Shown: in pieces, positions 1 through 9,600 of the stretch
Layout: each line of letters begins with the position of its first letter
Position numbering within the stretch: position 1 is the stretch's first letter
DNA from: Bog-113 sp965226755
Lineage (GTDB): Bacteria; Acidobacteriota; Terriglobia; Bryobacterales; Bryobacteraceae
DNA length: 64,000 bases
Reading direction: 5' to 3'
NCBI GenBank assembly: GCA_965226755.1
Contig: CBDDDT010000003.1
Span: 1,550,001 to 1,614,000, forward strand
The notes under the pieces: model-generated
What the model saw: only the letters and a program-made list of their open reading frames with translations
What the model was told of the DNA's origin: nothing
Database searches by the model: none
Position numbers and translations under genes: made by a program

Positions 1-360
1 GCCATCCGGGTAGAGGCGCGAGATCCGGCGGTCGCCATGTTCGCAGGCCACGAGACGACCCTCATGATCCAGCGTCAGACCGTTGCTGCCCGGCTCGCGC
101 CCATAGTCCACCGTCCCCGTAAAACCGGACGGTTTCAGAAAAAGGCTCAAACCTTCCGCGGAACTCCACTTCATGATGGAATTGCGCGGGATATCGGAAA
201 ACAGAAGGAACTGGCCCGGAGCGAACCAGATGGGACCCTCGGCCCACTCGAAGCCCGAGGCCAGGACCTCGATCTTGGCGGTGCGGTCCAGCAACGAATC
301 AAGCCGGTCGTCAAGTCGGACAACTTGGCCCATGGCGGGCCGCGTCAGGGAAGCGGGCAT
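1..360 (-). CDS. SMP-30/gluconolactonase-family protein, N-terminal part (runs off the left edge)
   Basis: The reverse strand is open from an ATG at 360 to base 1, giving 120 codons with no stop. The translation contains EVLASGFEWAEGPIW, then FSDIPRNSIMKW and SNGLTLDHEGRLVACEHG. These match the first blades of the SMP-30/gluconolactonase/LRE beta-propeller family, in which the Glu of the EGPxW motif and the Asn of SNGL bind the catalytic divalent metal. Members hydrolyse sugar lactones or related esters. No signal peptide is evident, so a cytoplasmic sugar-lactone hydrolase is inferred. An internal ATG at 333 (MGQVV) is an alternative start. The C-terminal half lies outside the window. Confidence 0.85.
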   Translation of the reverse strand, partial: MPASLTRPAMGQVVRLDDRLDSLLDRTAKIEVLASGFEWAEGPIWFAPGQFLLFSDIPRNSIMKWSSAEGLSLFLKPSGFTGTVDYGREPGSNGLTLDHEGRLVACEHGDRRISRLYPDG

Positions 361-373
361 CTAGCGTACTAGC

Positions 374-601
374 TTACTCAAGGGAAAGCCGCGCCTTGAC
401 GACGTGGATTCCGTCTTCCTTCGAGATGGAATTGAAGTAGATTCCACCGCTCGAGTCCGCCCCTTGCAGAAACCCGAACTCCTCCACCGGAATTCCGGTG
501 GCTTTCAGGTTCAGCGATGAATCGAATAGCTCGATGAACGAACCGGTGCGCATGACATTCTCGCCGACTTTGGGGTTGAAAGCCACGGCCCGTTTCACCA
601 C
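374..601 (-). pseudogene. Orphan 75-codon fragment, possibly the C-terminal remnant of a beta-propeller protein
   Basis: This short frame begins with tandem GTG codons directly after an in-frame TAA and ends in TAA 14 bp before the start of the SMP-30 gene. No Shine-Dalgarno sequence precedes it. The product has a regular beta-rich pattern (SFIELFDSSLNLKATG, GGIYFNSISKEDG, HVVKARLSLE) that resembles the last blade of a beta-propeller more than a complete small protein. I infer a decayed 3' gene end. A genuine short hypothetical protein cannot be excluded. Confidence 0.35.
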
Positions 602-633
602 TTACGCAGGAGAAAAGCTTAAAGGTCGCATTT

Positions 634-1425
634 TTAAGCGAGTCCGAGACCTTCGAGTTCGCGGTCCAGGCAGTCCGGGCAGATTCCATGGCTGAAGCGG
701 GCTTCGGGATTTAGCGTGATGCAGGCCTCGAGCCGGCGCCACTCGCCTTCTTCATCGCGGATGCTTTTGCAATAGGAACACATCGAAAGCAAGCCGCGCA
801 GGATCTTGAGACCGCTCTCATCCCCTTGCAAGGCGCGGATCAACACATTTGCCTGCTGTTCCGATTTCTGATGGCCGCGAAGGTCGCAGGCGAGCGCTTC
901 GTTGGCTTGCGCGAGCGACCGCGAAAGACGCCGCGCGTCGAGCATGGCGGCGACGGACCGGCTCAGCGCGTCAAAAGAACTCAACTGGGACGGACTCAAG
1001 CGCTTGGGCTGACGATCCAGCGCGCAAAGCGTACCGAGTGCGTATCCCTCCTGGCTGAGCAAAGGCGCGCCGGCGAAGAAGCGAATGGGAGGATCCGCGG
1101 CGATTAGGGGATTGCCGGCAAACCGGGGATCCTCCCAAACATCGCTGACGACCTGCATCTCCGGCTCAAGAAGCACGTAGGAGCAGAACGCCTGTTCCCG
1201 TTCGCTTTCCGCGGAATCGATGCCGATCGCGGCGCTGAACAGCAGACGGTTCCGATCCACGGTGGACAACAGGGCGATCGGGACGCCGCAGATCTCAGAT
1301 GCCAAGGTTACGCAATCCTCGGGGATGAGATCGTGTCTGACGCCGTCCGGGATTGGAGCAAGGCGGCGAGAGTTCTCCGGCGTTTCCAACCGGAACTCTT
1401 TGCGCCTCGCGGTGGCAAAGCTCAT
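634..1425 (-). CDS. GAF-domain sensor protein with C-terminal Cys-rich module
   Basis: The 263-residue cytoplasmic protein has a GAF domain at about residues 35-165 (ALLSTVDRNRLLFSA, FCSYVLLEPEMQVVSDV, FFAGAPLLSQEGYALGTLC). A short helical linker with coiled-coil character follows (about 170-205). The C-terminal module at about 210-255 carries CSYCKSIRDEEGEWRRLE and FSHGICPDCL, a pattern often appended to PAS, GAF or receiver domains in bacterial signalling proteins. Its four cysteines may bind metal or a cofactor. The start at 1425 is preceded by AGAGGGA at a good distance. No output domain such as a kinase or cyclase is present, so the signalling partner is unknown. It appears monocistronic. 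Confidence 0.8.
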   Translation of the reverse strand: MSFATARRKEFRLETPENSRRLAPIPDGVRHDLIPEDCVTLASEICGVPIALLSTVDRNRLLFSAAIGIDSAESEREQAFCSYVLLEPEMQVVSDVWEDPRFAGNPLIAADPPIRFFAGAPLLSQEGYALGTLCALDRQPKRLSPSQLSSFDALSRSVAAMLDARRLSRSLAQANEALACDLRGHQKSEQQANVLIRALQGDESGLKILRGLLSMCSYCKSIRDEEGEWRRLEACITLNPEARFSHGICPDCLDRELEGLGLA

Positions 1426-1552
1426 ACATTCCCTCTAGATTTCATAGTCCTGACGGGAACACAAACGTATGCCTATGAACGACTTAGGAACATTTCGAGT
1501 ATAGCTCCCTTTTTTGAGAAAAGGTCGATGAAGTACATTTAATCAGAGCGAA

Positions 1553-3487
1553 TTAACTCCCCATATTGGCGTTAAACCACTCGATGGTCCGCCGCATTAC
1601 ATCCTGCTGATGCGCGGGAGAATGAAAACGGTGTCCCTCGTTGGGATACACGACGAACTGGGTTTTCACCCCGAGCGTCTTGAGCGCGTGCCAGAACTCG
1701 TACGATTGAGGGGCCGGGCACTCGGCGTCGCTATCCCCGACCAGAATCAGGGTCGGCGTCCTGACGTTCTTGATGAAGGTGATGGGGGAACTGCGGGCGT
1801 AGGAAGCCGGATCGTCATAGACGGACGCGCCGAAATAGGGAATCATCCACTGATCAATTAAATTCTCGCCGTAATAGCTCTGCCAGTCCGCGATCCCCGC
1901 TCCCGCGACGGCGGCCCGATAGCGCGCGGTCTGGGTGACGGTCCACATCGTCATATATCCGCCGTAGCTCCAGCCGGCGATGCCCACGCGATTCGCATCG
2001 ACCGGATAGGATTTGACGATTTGGTCGACCCCGGCGTTGATGTCCTGGAGATCGCCATACCCGAAGTCTTTGACATTTCCTCGAGTGAACGCCTCGCCCG
2101 CGCCGTAGCTTCCGCGGGGGTTAGGGAAGAGGACAAAATATCCCTGGGGCGACATCCAGGTCATGTCGAACCATCCGGGCCAGTGCGGTTTGTTCGCCGC
2201 CGCGGGTCCGCCATGGACGGAAACGACCATGGGGTAACGCTTGGCGGAATCGGAATGCGAGGGAAACAGGAGCCAGCCTTCCACTTGCGCGCCCCCGCTG
2301 GTCCAGTGCACTTTTTCCGCCCGGCCCCACTTGGGTTTGAATTGGTCATTTGCGTGGGTGCGCGCGGCCCACTCTCCGATGGGGCCAGACCAGACTTCCG
2401 GGGGAGACGACCAGGAAGAACGGACGGTCGCTACCGTGCGCCCGTCGGAAGCGACGGAGAGCACCTCGTCGCCGGCGCGGAGCGACTCATCGCCGCGCCA
2501 TAACGTCTCGGTTTCCCCGCTTTCCGGGTTTAGCAGACAGATGGCCGTACCGCCATCGACGGTCTCGGTGAACAGAATGCGCCCGTTCGCCAGCGGCATC
2601 AGGGAACTGGGTGAAGCCTTGCGCTCCGGCGTGAGATCCCGCGCGGCGCCGCCTTCCACCGGGACGGCGTAAATATCGCCGCCGGTCGAGCCTTCGTCGC
2701 TCATGATGCCGCCGATGAATGTAATCTGTTTTCCGTCGCGGGTGAACCGCGGGAAAGCGATCTGCGCGGGCGGCTTCAGAATCGGGTGAATGGTCCCGGC
2801 GCCGGTTTCGGCGGTGAATAGCGCGGCCACCCACCAGTTGTTGTCGCCGTCGCCTTTGGCGGCGGTGTAGGCGATGCGGCGCGCGTCCGGAGACCAGTCG
2901 TATTCATAAACGTAGGTGTCGGGCGGCGAAATGGGCCGCACGGCGCCGGAGGCGGGATCGACGAGCGCGAGCCGCTGCTCGTCAATCCGCTGCTCGACCA
3001 CGCCTTCGTCCTTGAGCGAAGGTTCGAGCGGTCCGGCCACGCGGCGCGCGTTCTCCGTGAAGAGAAGCGCGATCGTCTTGCCGTCGGGCGACCATCGCGG
3101 CGCGGCGAGAAATCCGGTGAGTCCAGTCAGCTTGCGGGCGATGCCGCCCGCGGCCGCCGCCACGTAAATTTCCAACTGCTTCGGTTGCGCGCAGTCGGAA
3201 AGAAATGCGATTTGCGAACTATCCGGTTTCCACGCGAGCGAGCCCTCTTCGCAGGGCGTTCTGCCCTGCCCTGCCGTCAAGCGCCGCCCGTCCAGCGTGA
3301 TCACGGTGTTCCGCGATTCAGAGCCGTCGGCGTTCCGCAGAGCCTCCACCCAGGCCAGATGTTTGCCGTCGGGCGAGATCGACGCTTCATTGAACGTCGC
3401 GGTCTGCTTCGAGGAGTTCGAAGACGCGGGTTGGGCGAATGCGGGGAGACAGAGTCCCGCAAAGGCCAGAAAAAGTCGGAACGGCAT
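1553..3487 (-). CDS. S9-family (prolyl oligopeptidase-type) secreted serine peptidase
   Basis: The 644-residue protein has an N-terminal signal peptide (FLAFAGLCLPAFAQ). A TolB-like beta-propeller with repeated SPDGK motifs follows (about 30-370), then an alpha/beta-hydrolase catalytic domain (about 400-644). The nucleophile is Ser507 in GWSYGGYMT, with Asp585 or Asp587 in GDSDAECP and His619 in NEGHR completing the triad. VSVHGGPAA supplies the oxyanion-hole loop. Members cleave short peptides, often as dipeptidyl or acylaminoacyl peptidases, and export suggests periplasmic peptide scavenging. Its ATG overlaps the TGA of the upstream methyltransferase gene by one base, indicating translational coupling. 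Exact peptide specificity cannot be read from sequence. Confidence 0.93.
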   Translation of the reverse strand: MPFRLFLAFAGLCLPAFAQPASSNSSKQTATFNEASISPDGKHLAWVEALRNADGSESRNTVITLDGRRLTAGQGRTPCEEGSLAWKPDSSQIAFLSDCAQPKQLEIYVAAAAGGIARKLTGLTGFLAAPRWSPDGKTIALLFTENARRVAGPLEPSLKDEGVVEQRIDEQRLALVDPASGAVRPISPPDTYVYEYDWSPDARRIAYTAAKGDGDNNWWVAALFTAETGAGTIHPILKPPAQIAFPRFTRDGKQITFIGGIMSDEGSTGGDIYAVPVEGGAARDLTPERKASPSSLMPLANGRILFTETVDGGTAICLLNPESGETETLWRGDESLRAGDEVLSVASDGRTVATVRSSWSSPPEVWSGPIGEWAARTHANDQFKPKWGRAEKVHWTSGGAQVEGWLLFPSHSDSAKRYPMVVSVHGGPAAANKPHWPGWFDMTWMSPQGYFVLFPNPRGSYGAGEAFTRGNVKDFGYGDLQDINAGVDQIVKSYPVDANRVGIAGWSYGGYMTMWTVTQTARYRAAVAGAGIADWQSYYGENLIDQWMIPYFGASVYDDPASYARSSPITFIKNVRTPTLILVGDSDAECPAPQSYEFWHALKTLGVKTQFVVYPNEGHRFHSPAHQQDVMRRTIEWFNANMGS

Positions 3488-4029
3488 CAGCGCTCGTAGA
3501 GGTAGAGTATATGACTGCGCCCGGAGCCGTCGTCATCGATGGTCTCGATCTGGGTGGGCCGCCAGTTTTCGAAGGCGAAATCGTGCGCGACGATGCGCGC
3601 GCCTTTTTTCAGTTCCCGCTCCAGCATCGGCTGAATCAGGTTGTTGGATTCCGGGAGCAGATAGACCGTGATCAGATCGTAGCCCGAATAGTGCTGCTTT
3701 TGCAGATCGCCGCGAATGACGCGGGCCGTGCTTTCGAGGCCCAGTTTGCGGATCTCGGCGTTGCTTTGGCGGAACAGAACGGGATCAATCTCGATTCCCG
3801 TCGCGAGCGCGTGGAATTCCCGCGCCGCCGTGATCACAATCCGGCCGTCACCGCTGCCGAGATCGCACATCTTCTCGCCGGCCTGGAGCTTGCCGAGCTG
3901 CAACATGCGCTCGACGATCGCCTGAGGGGTCGGGTAGATGGGCGCCAGCCGGTCATCACCGGCATCGGATGAGAAGGCCGCTCCGCAAATAAGGAAGGCA
4001 ATGGTGAAAAGGGGGCCAACGAACATCAT
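3487..4029 (-). CDS. Exported or membrane-anchored class I SAM-dependent methyltransferase
   Basis: The 180-residue protein begins with a hydrophobic segment (FVGPLFTIAFLICGAAF) that looks like a signal peptide or anchor. A Rossmann methyltransferase core follows: motif I CDLGSGDGRIVITAA (about 59-73), GIEIDP for motif II, and GYDLITVYLLPESN for the motif IV/V region. The family resembles DOT1-like/cyclopropane-type methyltransferases of unknown substrate that recur in Acidobacteriota. An N-terminal export-like segment on a SAM enzyme is unusual, since SAM is cytoplasmic, so an inward-facing anchor is more plausible. The gene precedes and is fused by TGATG to the S9 peptidase gene. The link between methyl transfer and peptidase is unexplained. 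Confidence 0.82.
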   Translation of the reverse strand: MMFVGPLFTIAFLICGAAFSSDAGDDRLAPIYPTPQAIVERMLQLGKLQAGEKMCDLGSGDGRIVITAAREFHALATGIEIDPVLFRQSNAEIRKLGLESTARVIRGDLQKQHYSGYDLITVYLLPESNNLIQPMLERELKKGARIVAHDFAFENWRPTQIETIDDDGSGRSHILYLYER

Positions 4030-4486
4030 CCGTGAATTGGCTGCCTCACAGCGTCGTTTAATCTATCACTCTTTTGACGTCTCACGAACAGGGGCGGGTT
4101 ACAACAGGGAGAGCGGCTTTGAAGGCGCGAGGCGCTTTGCCCGGAAATTGACACCGCCGGTGGAAAACCTTGTGGAATTCAACCGTCGAACAGTCCGCAT
4201 TTCCATGGCACATAAACGCGATGTAACAGAATGCACATAATTGCAGCAGCTGGGAGGTTAACAGGCTAAGTACAAGTCTCTAAGGGATTTGCTCGAAATG
4301 GCCAAGCTGAATTTCGCGGAGCAACCGCAAGGTACGTAACTTCCGCCGCGTTTTACGGAAGGTCGTTTTGGCGCCTGTGGGAACATGACCGGCAAAAGTC
4401 AAGTACAGGGATGAATTTGTTATTAGCACCCTCAATAGCAGCAACTGTTAGAAAACGTACAACGGTCCGCTGAGTCGCCGTTGCGC
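4030..4486. other. 457-bp stretch without a recognisable gene
   Basis: This stretch lies between the methyltransferase start and the phosphoribosyltransferase stop, both on the minus strand. It is less G+C-rich than its surroundings. Open frames here are short, lack ribosome-binding sites and resemble no family. A TTGACA hexamer occurs on the plus strand near 4149, but no matching -10 box follows. The minus-strand part next to 4029 should contain the promoter of the methyltransferase-S9 operon, but no strong consensus was found. An unannotated small RNA is possible but unsupported. Confidence 0.5.
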
Positions 4487-5098
4487 TTAGATCCAAACTT
4501 TTTCCAGCGGCTCGCCACGCCGGCAAATTTCGCAGTGTTCCGCGTCGGCGTAGTAGCTGGCGTTCAGCTTGGCCAAGTAGTAAAGAGGCAGGTCGCCGAA
4601 GTTTTTGGTGTGAGGGGTGGGCTGATAGATGATCACCGCCATGGCGACCACATGCGCCCCGTTTCTGCGCAGCAGAGCTTGCATTTCGGACAGCTTGGAG
4701 CCGGACCGAAGTATGTCGTCGACGATGACCACCTGCTCTCCGGGGTGTTGTTCCAGAAACTGGCGGAAACGCAGCGGACCCTGGCCATCCTTCTCGGCCC
4801 AGTAGACCTGTTTAGCGCGAAGCGCTTCGCAGATCGCATAGGCGACGGGGAGCCCCGCCGGATCGGCCGCGACGATGGAGAGATCCGAAATGCAGGCGCG
4901 CAGTTCCGGGTTGGAGCGCACCATGCGGCTGAGGCCCACACCGAGCATGCGAGCATGCTGGTAGTAGCGGACGGCCAAGGGAATTTGGAGGTATTCGTCC
5001 GAGTGCAGACCGTTGGGGGATTCGAAATGTCCGTGGCGCAGAGCGCCCGTGTCTCGCAGGACGCGCACGACTTCTTCAGGGGTGGGTAGCAAGTGCAT
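4487..5098 (-). CDS. Orotate phosphoribosyltransferase-like protein (second copy, PyrE-like)
   Basis: The 203-residue protein has the type I phosphoribosyltransferase fold. The PRPP-binding signature is VVIVDDILRSGSK (about 121-133), and the N-terminal region (LRDTGALRHGHFESPNGLHSDEYL) matches the orotate-PRTase layout. It differs from the canonical PyrE at 16515-17063: the PRPP loop is DDILRSGSK rather than DDVCTTGGST, and the C-terminus is extended with a CEIC motif (HCEICRRGEPLEKVWI). It lies 35 bp downstream of the GPH transporter gene and probably ends the transcript that starts with the polyketide synthase. A role in nucleobase salvage is the default. A function linked to the synthase would be speculative. 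Confidence 0.8.
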   Translation of the reverse strand: MHLLPTPEEVVRVLRDTGALRHGHFESPNGLHSDEYLQIPLAVRYYQHARMLGVGLSRMVRSNPELRACISDLSIVAADPAGLPVAYAICEALRAKQVYWAEKDGQGPLRFRQFLEQHPGEQVVIVDDILRSGSKLSEMQALLRRNGAHVVAMAVIIYQPTPHTKNFGDLPLYYLAKLNASYYADAEHCEICRRGEPLEKVWI

Positions 5099-5133
5099 GA
5101 TGAGACGCTCGACAGAGAGCGCAAGGTATTAGT

Positions 5134-6603
5134 TTACGACGTGATACGTCCCGGCTTCCGCTTGATCTCGATCAGGTGCTGGATCTCCGTGAGGCGCTGG
5201 CGGTTGAGCCCGAACCGCAGGATGACCGCGATTCCCAAGGCCAGCAGAATCCCGGGGACGATCCCGTAACTGAGCCCGATTCTGCGGGCGACTTCGGCGG
5301 TTTGCGCGTCCTGCTTCGGGACCAGTTGGATGAAGCGGCTCAGAAGCACGCCGCTCAAGAGCAAGGCGCCGCCCGAAGCGATTTTCTCGCCGAAATTCAT
5401 GATGCCGAAGCACACGCCCTCGCGCCGCATGCCAGAGACGAGCTCGTCCTGGTCCACCACGTCGGCCATCATGGAAAACGGCAACACCCACAGCGCGCTG
5501 GCGAAGAGTCCGGCGATGGCGTTGCCCGCCAGCAATGCGGGGAATGCCCGGCTCCCAAACCCGAACAGGTGGCCTTTGCCGACCAGGAGCGTGGCCAAAA
5601 CCAGAATGGTGATGAGCCCGCCCACCGAAGCGATAAACAGGTTGCGCTTCTCGCCCCGTTTGGAGATCCAGATCCACGCGGCCACCCCGACGACGGCGCC
5701 GCCGTAGAATGCTCCCTGGACGGCGCTCAGCGCCCGGTCGCTCTCGATACCGGCGTACCACTTCAGGAAGTGCACCATCAGGCTGAAGTTCACGACCACG
5801 GAAAGCGAACAGAGGATGAAGGCGACCCAGAGCGCCCGGAAGTTCGGGTTCCGCAGAAACAAGCGCATTCCCGGGAAAAACTGCCGCGCTTCTTTCCGTC
5901 CGGACCCCAGCTGGCCGAAACTGCGATGGGTTTGCGTCCCGAACACCGCGACGAGTCCGGCGGCGGTCATCAACGCTCCGAACGCGAGTCCCATATGGGG
6001 GTAGCCGGCATATTGCAGTTTGGGATCGGGCGCACCCTTCACCCGGTGGAAGAACACGAGCAGCGGCACGGTGGCGGCGGAGGCCATGCCGATGAGACCG
6101 ATCAGGCTGCGCACGGCGATCACGCGCGTGCGCTCATCGTAATCGGCGGTGAGTTCGGCTCCCAGACTGAGATACGGGATGCGATAAATGGCGAAGCAAA
6201 AGCGGAAGCCGAGCGAGGAGACGAGCAACCAGCAGAAGAGCGGCAAGGTGTGCATGCCTTGCGGCGGACTCAGCAGCGCAAAGAAAAACGGGCCCATGCC
6301 CAAGCATCCGAAAAGCATGAAGGACTGGCGCCTGCCCAGGCTCAGGCGGGAAGCATCGGAGCGAAACCCGATATACGGATCGAGCACCGCGTCGACGATC
6401 AGGCCCGCGGTGACCCCGAAACCGGCCAAAGCGCCGTCCAGGCCCATCACGGAGTTGTAGAAGAGCAGAACGTAAATCCCGACCAGACCCATAGTGGCGG
6501 TGATTGGAATCTCGCCGACGCCGTACAGCACCTGAAGAAACAAGGGAAGGCGGCGCGCGGTCTCGCTCGTCGTTGCGAGAGGGGAAAGTCCGGGCGCGCT
6601 CAT
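5134..6603 (-). CDS. GPH/MFS_2-family sugar:cation symporter-like transporter
   Basis: The 489-residue polytopic protein has about twelve hydrophobic segments. Its N-terminal half has the melibiose-carrier (glycoside-pentoside-hexuronide) layout: YGVGEIPITATMGL, the cytoplasmic loop DPYIGFRSDASRLSLGRRQ, and YLSLGAELTADYDERTRV. The second half repeats the six-segment bundle (VVDQDELVSGMRREGV, FGIMNFGEKIASGGALL). Family members couple cation gradients to uptake of sugars, and animal MFS_2 relatives move lysophospholipids. It starts 13 bp after the polyketide synthase stop and so is probably cotranscribed with it. Whether it imports a sugar or exports the synthase product is unknown. Confidence 0.88.
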   Translation of the reverse strand: MSAPGLSPLATTSETARRLPLFLQVLYGVGEIPITATMGLVGIYVLLFYNSVMGLDGALAGFGVTAGLIVDAVLDPYIGFRSDASRLSLGRRQSFMLFGCLGMGPFFFALLSPPQGMHTLPLFCWLLVSSLGFRFCFAIYRIPYLSLGAELTADYDERTRVIAVRSLIGLIGMASAATVPLLVFFHRVKGAPDPKLQYAGYPHMGLAFGALMTAAGLVAVFGTQTHRSFGQLGSGRKEARQFFPGMRLFLRNPNFRALWVAFILCSLSVVVNFSLMVHFLKWYAGIESDRALSAVQGAFYGGAVVGVAAWIWISKRGEKRNLFIASVGGLITILVLATLLVGKGHLFGFGSRAFPALLAGNAIAGLFASALWVLPFSMMADVVDQDELVSGMRREGVCFGIMNFGEKIASGGALLLSGVLLSRFIQLVPKQDAQTAEVARRIGLSYGIVPGILLALGIAVILRFGLNRQRLTEIQHLIEIKRKPGRITS

Positions 6604-6616
6604 GGGATGAGTTCCT

Positions 6617-9600
6617 TTAGCGGGTCAGCACGGCGGCGGCGACGGCCAGTTTCCCGTCCGACGCGGTGATCGCCGTGACGCTCTTCCCGCGGAGGGCCGG
6701 GAACATGGCGGAGAGGGCTTCCGAGAGAGCGAGTTGGACATGACCCGTCGCGGGGTCAAACCCAAGGATATGCAAGGAATGAAGACCCTGGTGGAATCCC
6801 TGGCCCAGAGCTTTGGAGACGGCTTCCTTGGCGGTCCATAAACGAAGCGCCCATTCGTTATGGCGTTCGGGCGACGTCAGGGCCAGCATTCTGCGCTCTT
6901 CCTCGCGGAAAGCCAGATTTTCGTAATGGCTGGCGGGGCGATCCAGGGTTTCGATATCGATGCCCACGTGGGCGTGCGGTTTCAAGGTAGCGGCGGCGGC
7001 GGCGATGCCATGACTGTGCGTAATGGAAATGGAGGGTTGAATTCCGAGCCGCGCCATCCAGGCCCCGCGCACTTCGGGCTTGCCGTGGGAGTCGTAGTCG
7101 ATTTCGACATCGGCCGCGCCGAGCGTCACGCCATGCTCTTTCAAGACCAGTTCGCGCACGGCGTCTTTGGCGGCGCACCTTCCGAGCAGCCACTCATGCT
7201 TGCGTTTGGCCACGCCCTTCATCGATTCCCACCGGGCGCGTTCGGCCGGATTGAGCGCGAGGTAAGCGAGCGCCTTGAGCCAGATGTTGTGGGACGATTC
7301 CAGAAACTCGCTCGAGAGGTCGTCAATCCGGCGGCACGCGATGCGCTGACTATCGGCAAGGCCGGAAACAGGCGCGGCCCAGGGGCTCGACACATAGGAA
7401 TCCAGAGGCGACACGCGGAGCGCCAGGAAGCGCGGGGGTTGCGGGAAACGGCGGGTTTCCCAGCCGAGCAGGCGGTAGTACACTTTTCCCGACCGGTCCA
7501 GAACCTCCATATCGGAGTGGACCATCATGTCGGTCTCGTGCTGGCGGATGACGCGGCACTCCAACTGTGTTCCGGCCGGGGGAGCGGCTTCGAAGATGTC
7601 GAAAGTGGCCACCCGGTAAGGGAACAGGTCGGTCCCCTTCTGGATCGCTTCCCAGAACCAGTACGCCACGGCCTGGCCCGCGGCGTCGAGCAGGATGGGA
7701 TCGAAAACGAACGCGGGATTCGAATTGCCGGCGAAGAGAAGGTCGTGAGGGATCGCTTCGAGAGTGGAGCTCGAGCCGTTGCGGCCCATGGTCTCCACGC
7801 TCTTCACGCCCTGCATGAGCGCGCCGTGGAACATACCGGTGCGGTAGAGCAATGCCGGGTCCCAATCCGAGGGATGTGCGTTTTCCAGGCGGAAAGGCAT
7901 CGGGCCGCCGGACGCGGGACGACGATCGGCGAACAGGACGGTCGCTTCAGCGAAGACCGGGCGCAGAGCCGACGCGCCGCCCGCTTCGCGCAGAGCGACG
8001 TGGATCTCACCCGGAGCTTTCTGACGCGCGGTGAGTTCGACGGCATACCCGGGCTGTTCGATAGTCACCCAGCGCGCCGCGCGAATGTCCCTCATCCCGG
8101 TGCAGACGCGGCCGGGCTCCAGCAAAGCGGCGGCTTCGGCCAGCATTTCCATGGTGACCGTCAACGGCACAACGGGCAGACCCAGCAGCGCGGGGTCTTC
8201 CACGGAAACATCACGGCCGAGCGTATGATCCCAGAACACCGTCTCGCGGGAAAGATCGAAGTGGTGGAGCGCGACGGCATGCGAACCTTCCACCAGCTCC
8301 ACAATTTCGTTCAGGAACGGCCGGATGGGAGCGGCGGCGTGCGAAGGAACCGGCGCCTGGGGAACCGGCGCGGGCGCAGCGACAGCGCCGCCGCACAGAA
8401 CGGTGGTGAGGAACTGCTGCTGCGCGGCCAGGAACTGCTGCATGGTGCGCAGGTGTTCCTCCATGACGGTCGTACGCGGCGAGGACGCCGCCACCGCAAC
8501 CGGTTGGGCGGCAACGGGGACGGGTGTGGGGACGGGGACTTGCGCGGGCGCCGGAAGAGGCGCGGCGACGGGAGCGGGCGCATGCCGGGTTCCGCCGTTC
8601 ACCGCGGCGGAGAGGGCGCGCGGCGGCTCGGCGGCTGTGGCGCGCGCGGGCAGAGCGAAGTCTTTGGGCAGCCGGATGGGTTGGAGGCCGGTGGAAAGCA
8701 CCATGCTGCGCTTGATTTTGAATGGAATATCGATCGACTGGGGATCGCGCCGTTCATAAAGCGCGCTCAGGGAAAGCTTGACGCCGTGGGCCACCAGCTG
8801 GCCGAGCATGTGGTGCAACTGCAGAATGCCGGAGCGGTGCTGGACATTGGAAGGAATCGCGATGTGCGGTTTGCCGCGCAGCACGTCGTCCACAAATCCG
8901 CTGAGATTGCTCTTGGGCCCGACTTCGACGAAGATCCGCACTCCGTCCCGGTACATCGTTTCAGTGGTTTCGCGGAACCGCACCGTGCTGGCCCATTGCA
9001 CCGCGGCCAGCTGCCGGATGGTGTCCGGGTCCTCGGGGTAGCGTTCCGTGGTCACGCAGGAGTAGAGATCGACCTTGGCTTTCCCGATGTTCAGGTGGTC
9101 GAAATGGACTTTGAGGGGCTTGCTGAAAACCTCAAACCACGGCGTGTGATAAGCGCGGGAAAAGGGCAGCTTCTGAGCGATGGCCGCTTTCCCGGAGAGC
9201 GCCTGCATCAAGCGGTCGATGGCGTCTTCCTTGCCGCAGATCACCACCTGGTGAATGCAGTTATCGAGGGCGATATATAGCTCGCCGTTGCTATTTTGGA
9301 CCAGCTCTTCGAGCAGTTTGTGATCGGCGCCGGCGATGGCCAGCAGCACCGCTTCGGGGATCCCGCTCGAATTGCTCAGGCGCTCGAAAACTTCGTAAAC
9401 GCCTTGGATATGGCTGAGCAGCTCTTCTTCGTTGCGAACCTGGACCACGTCGGAGGCAAGCAGTGCCGAGTGCTCGCCGGTGCTGTGGCCGACCATGGCG
9501 TCGGGATGCAGGTGAAACTTCCGCATCAAGGCGGCCAGGGCCTGATTGGCGCAGAATACCGACTCGGCGCCGGAATCCATATTCCACAGGCGGTCTTTGC

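Noticed and set aside
5176..6669. Long plus-strand open frame (about 497 codons) opposite the GPH transporter
   Set aside because: Same antisense effect; it is highly charged without hydrophobic segments and has no start signal.
6860..9280. Long plus-strand open frame (about 806 codons) opposite the polyketide synthase
   Set aside because: Antisense shadow of the high-G+C synthase gene; the translation is low-complexity Arg/Gly/His-rich and lacks any family motif or ribosome-binding site.
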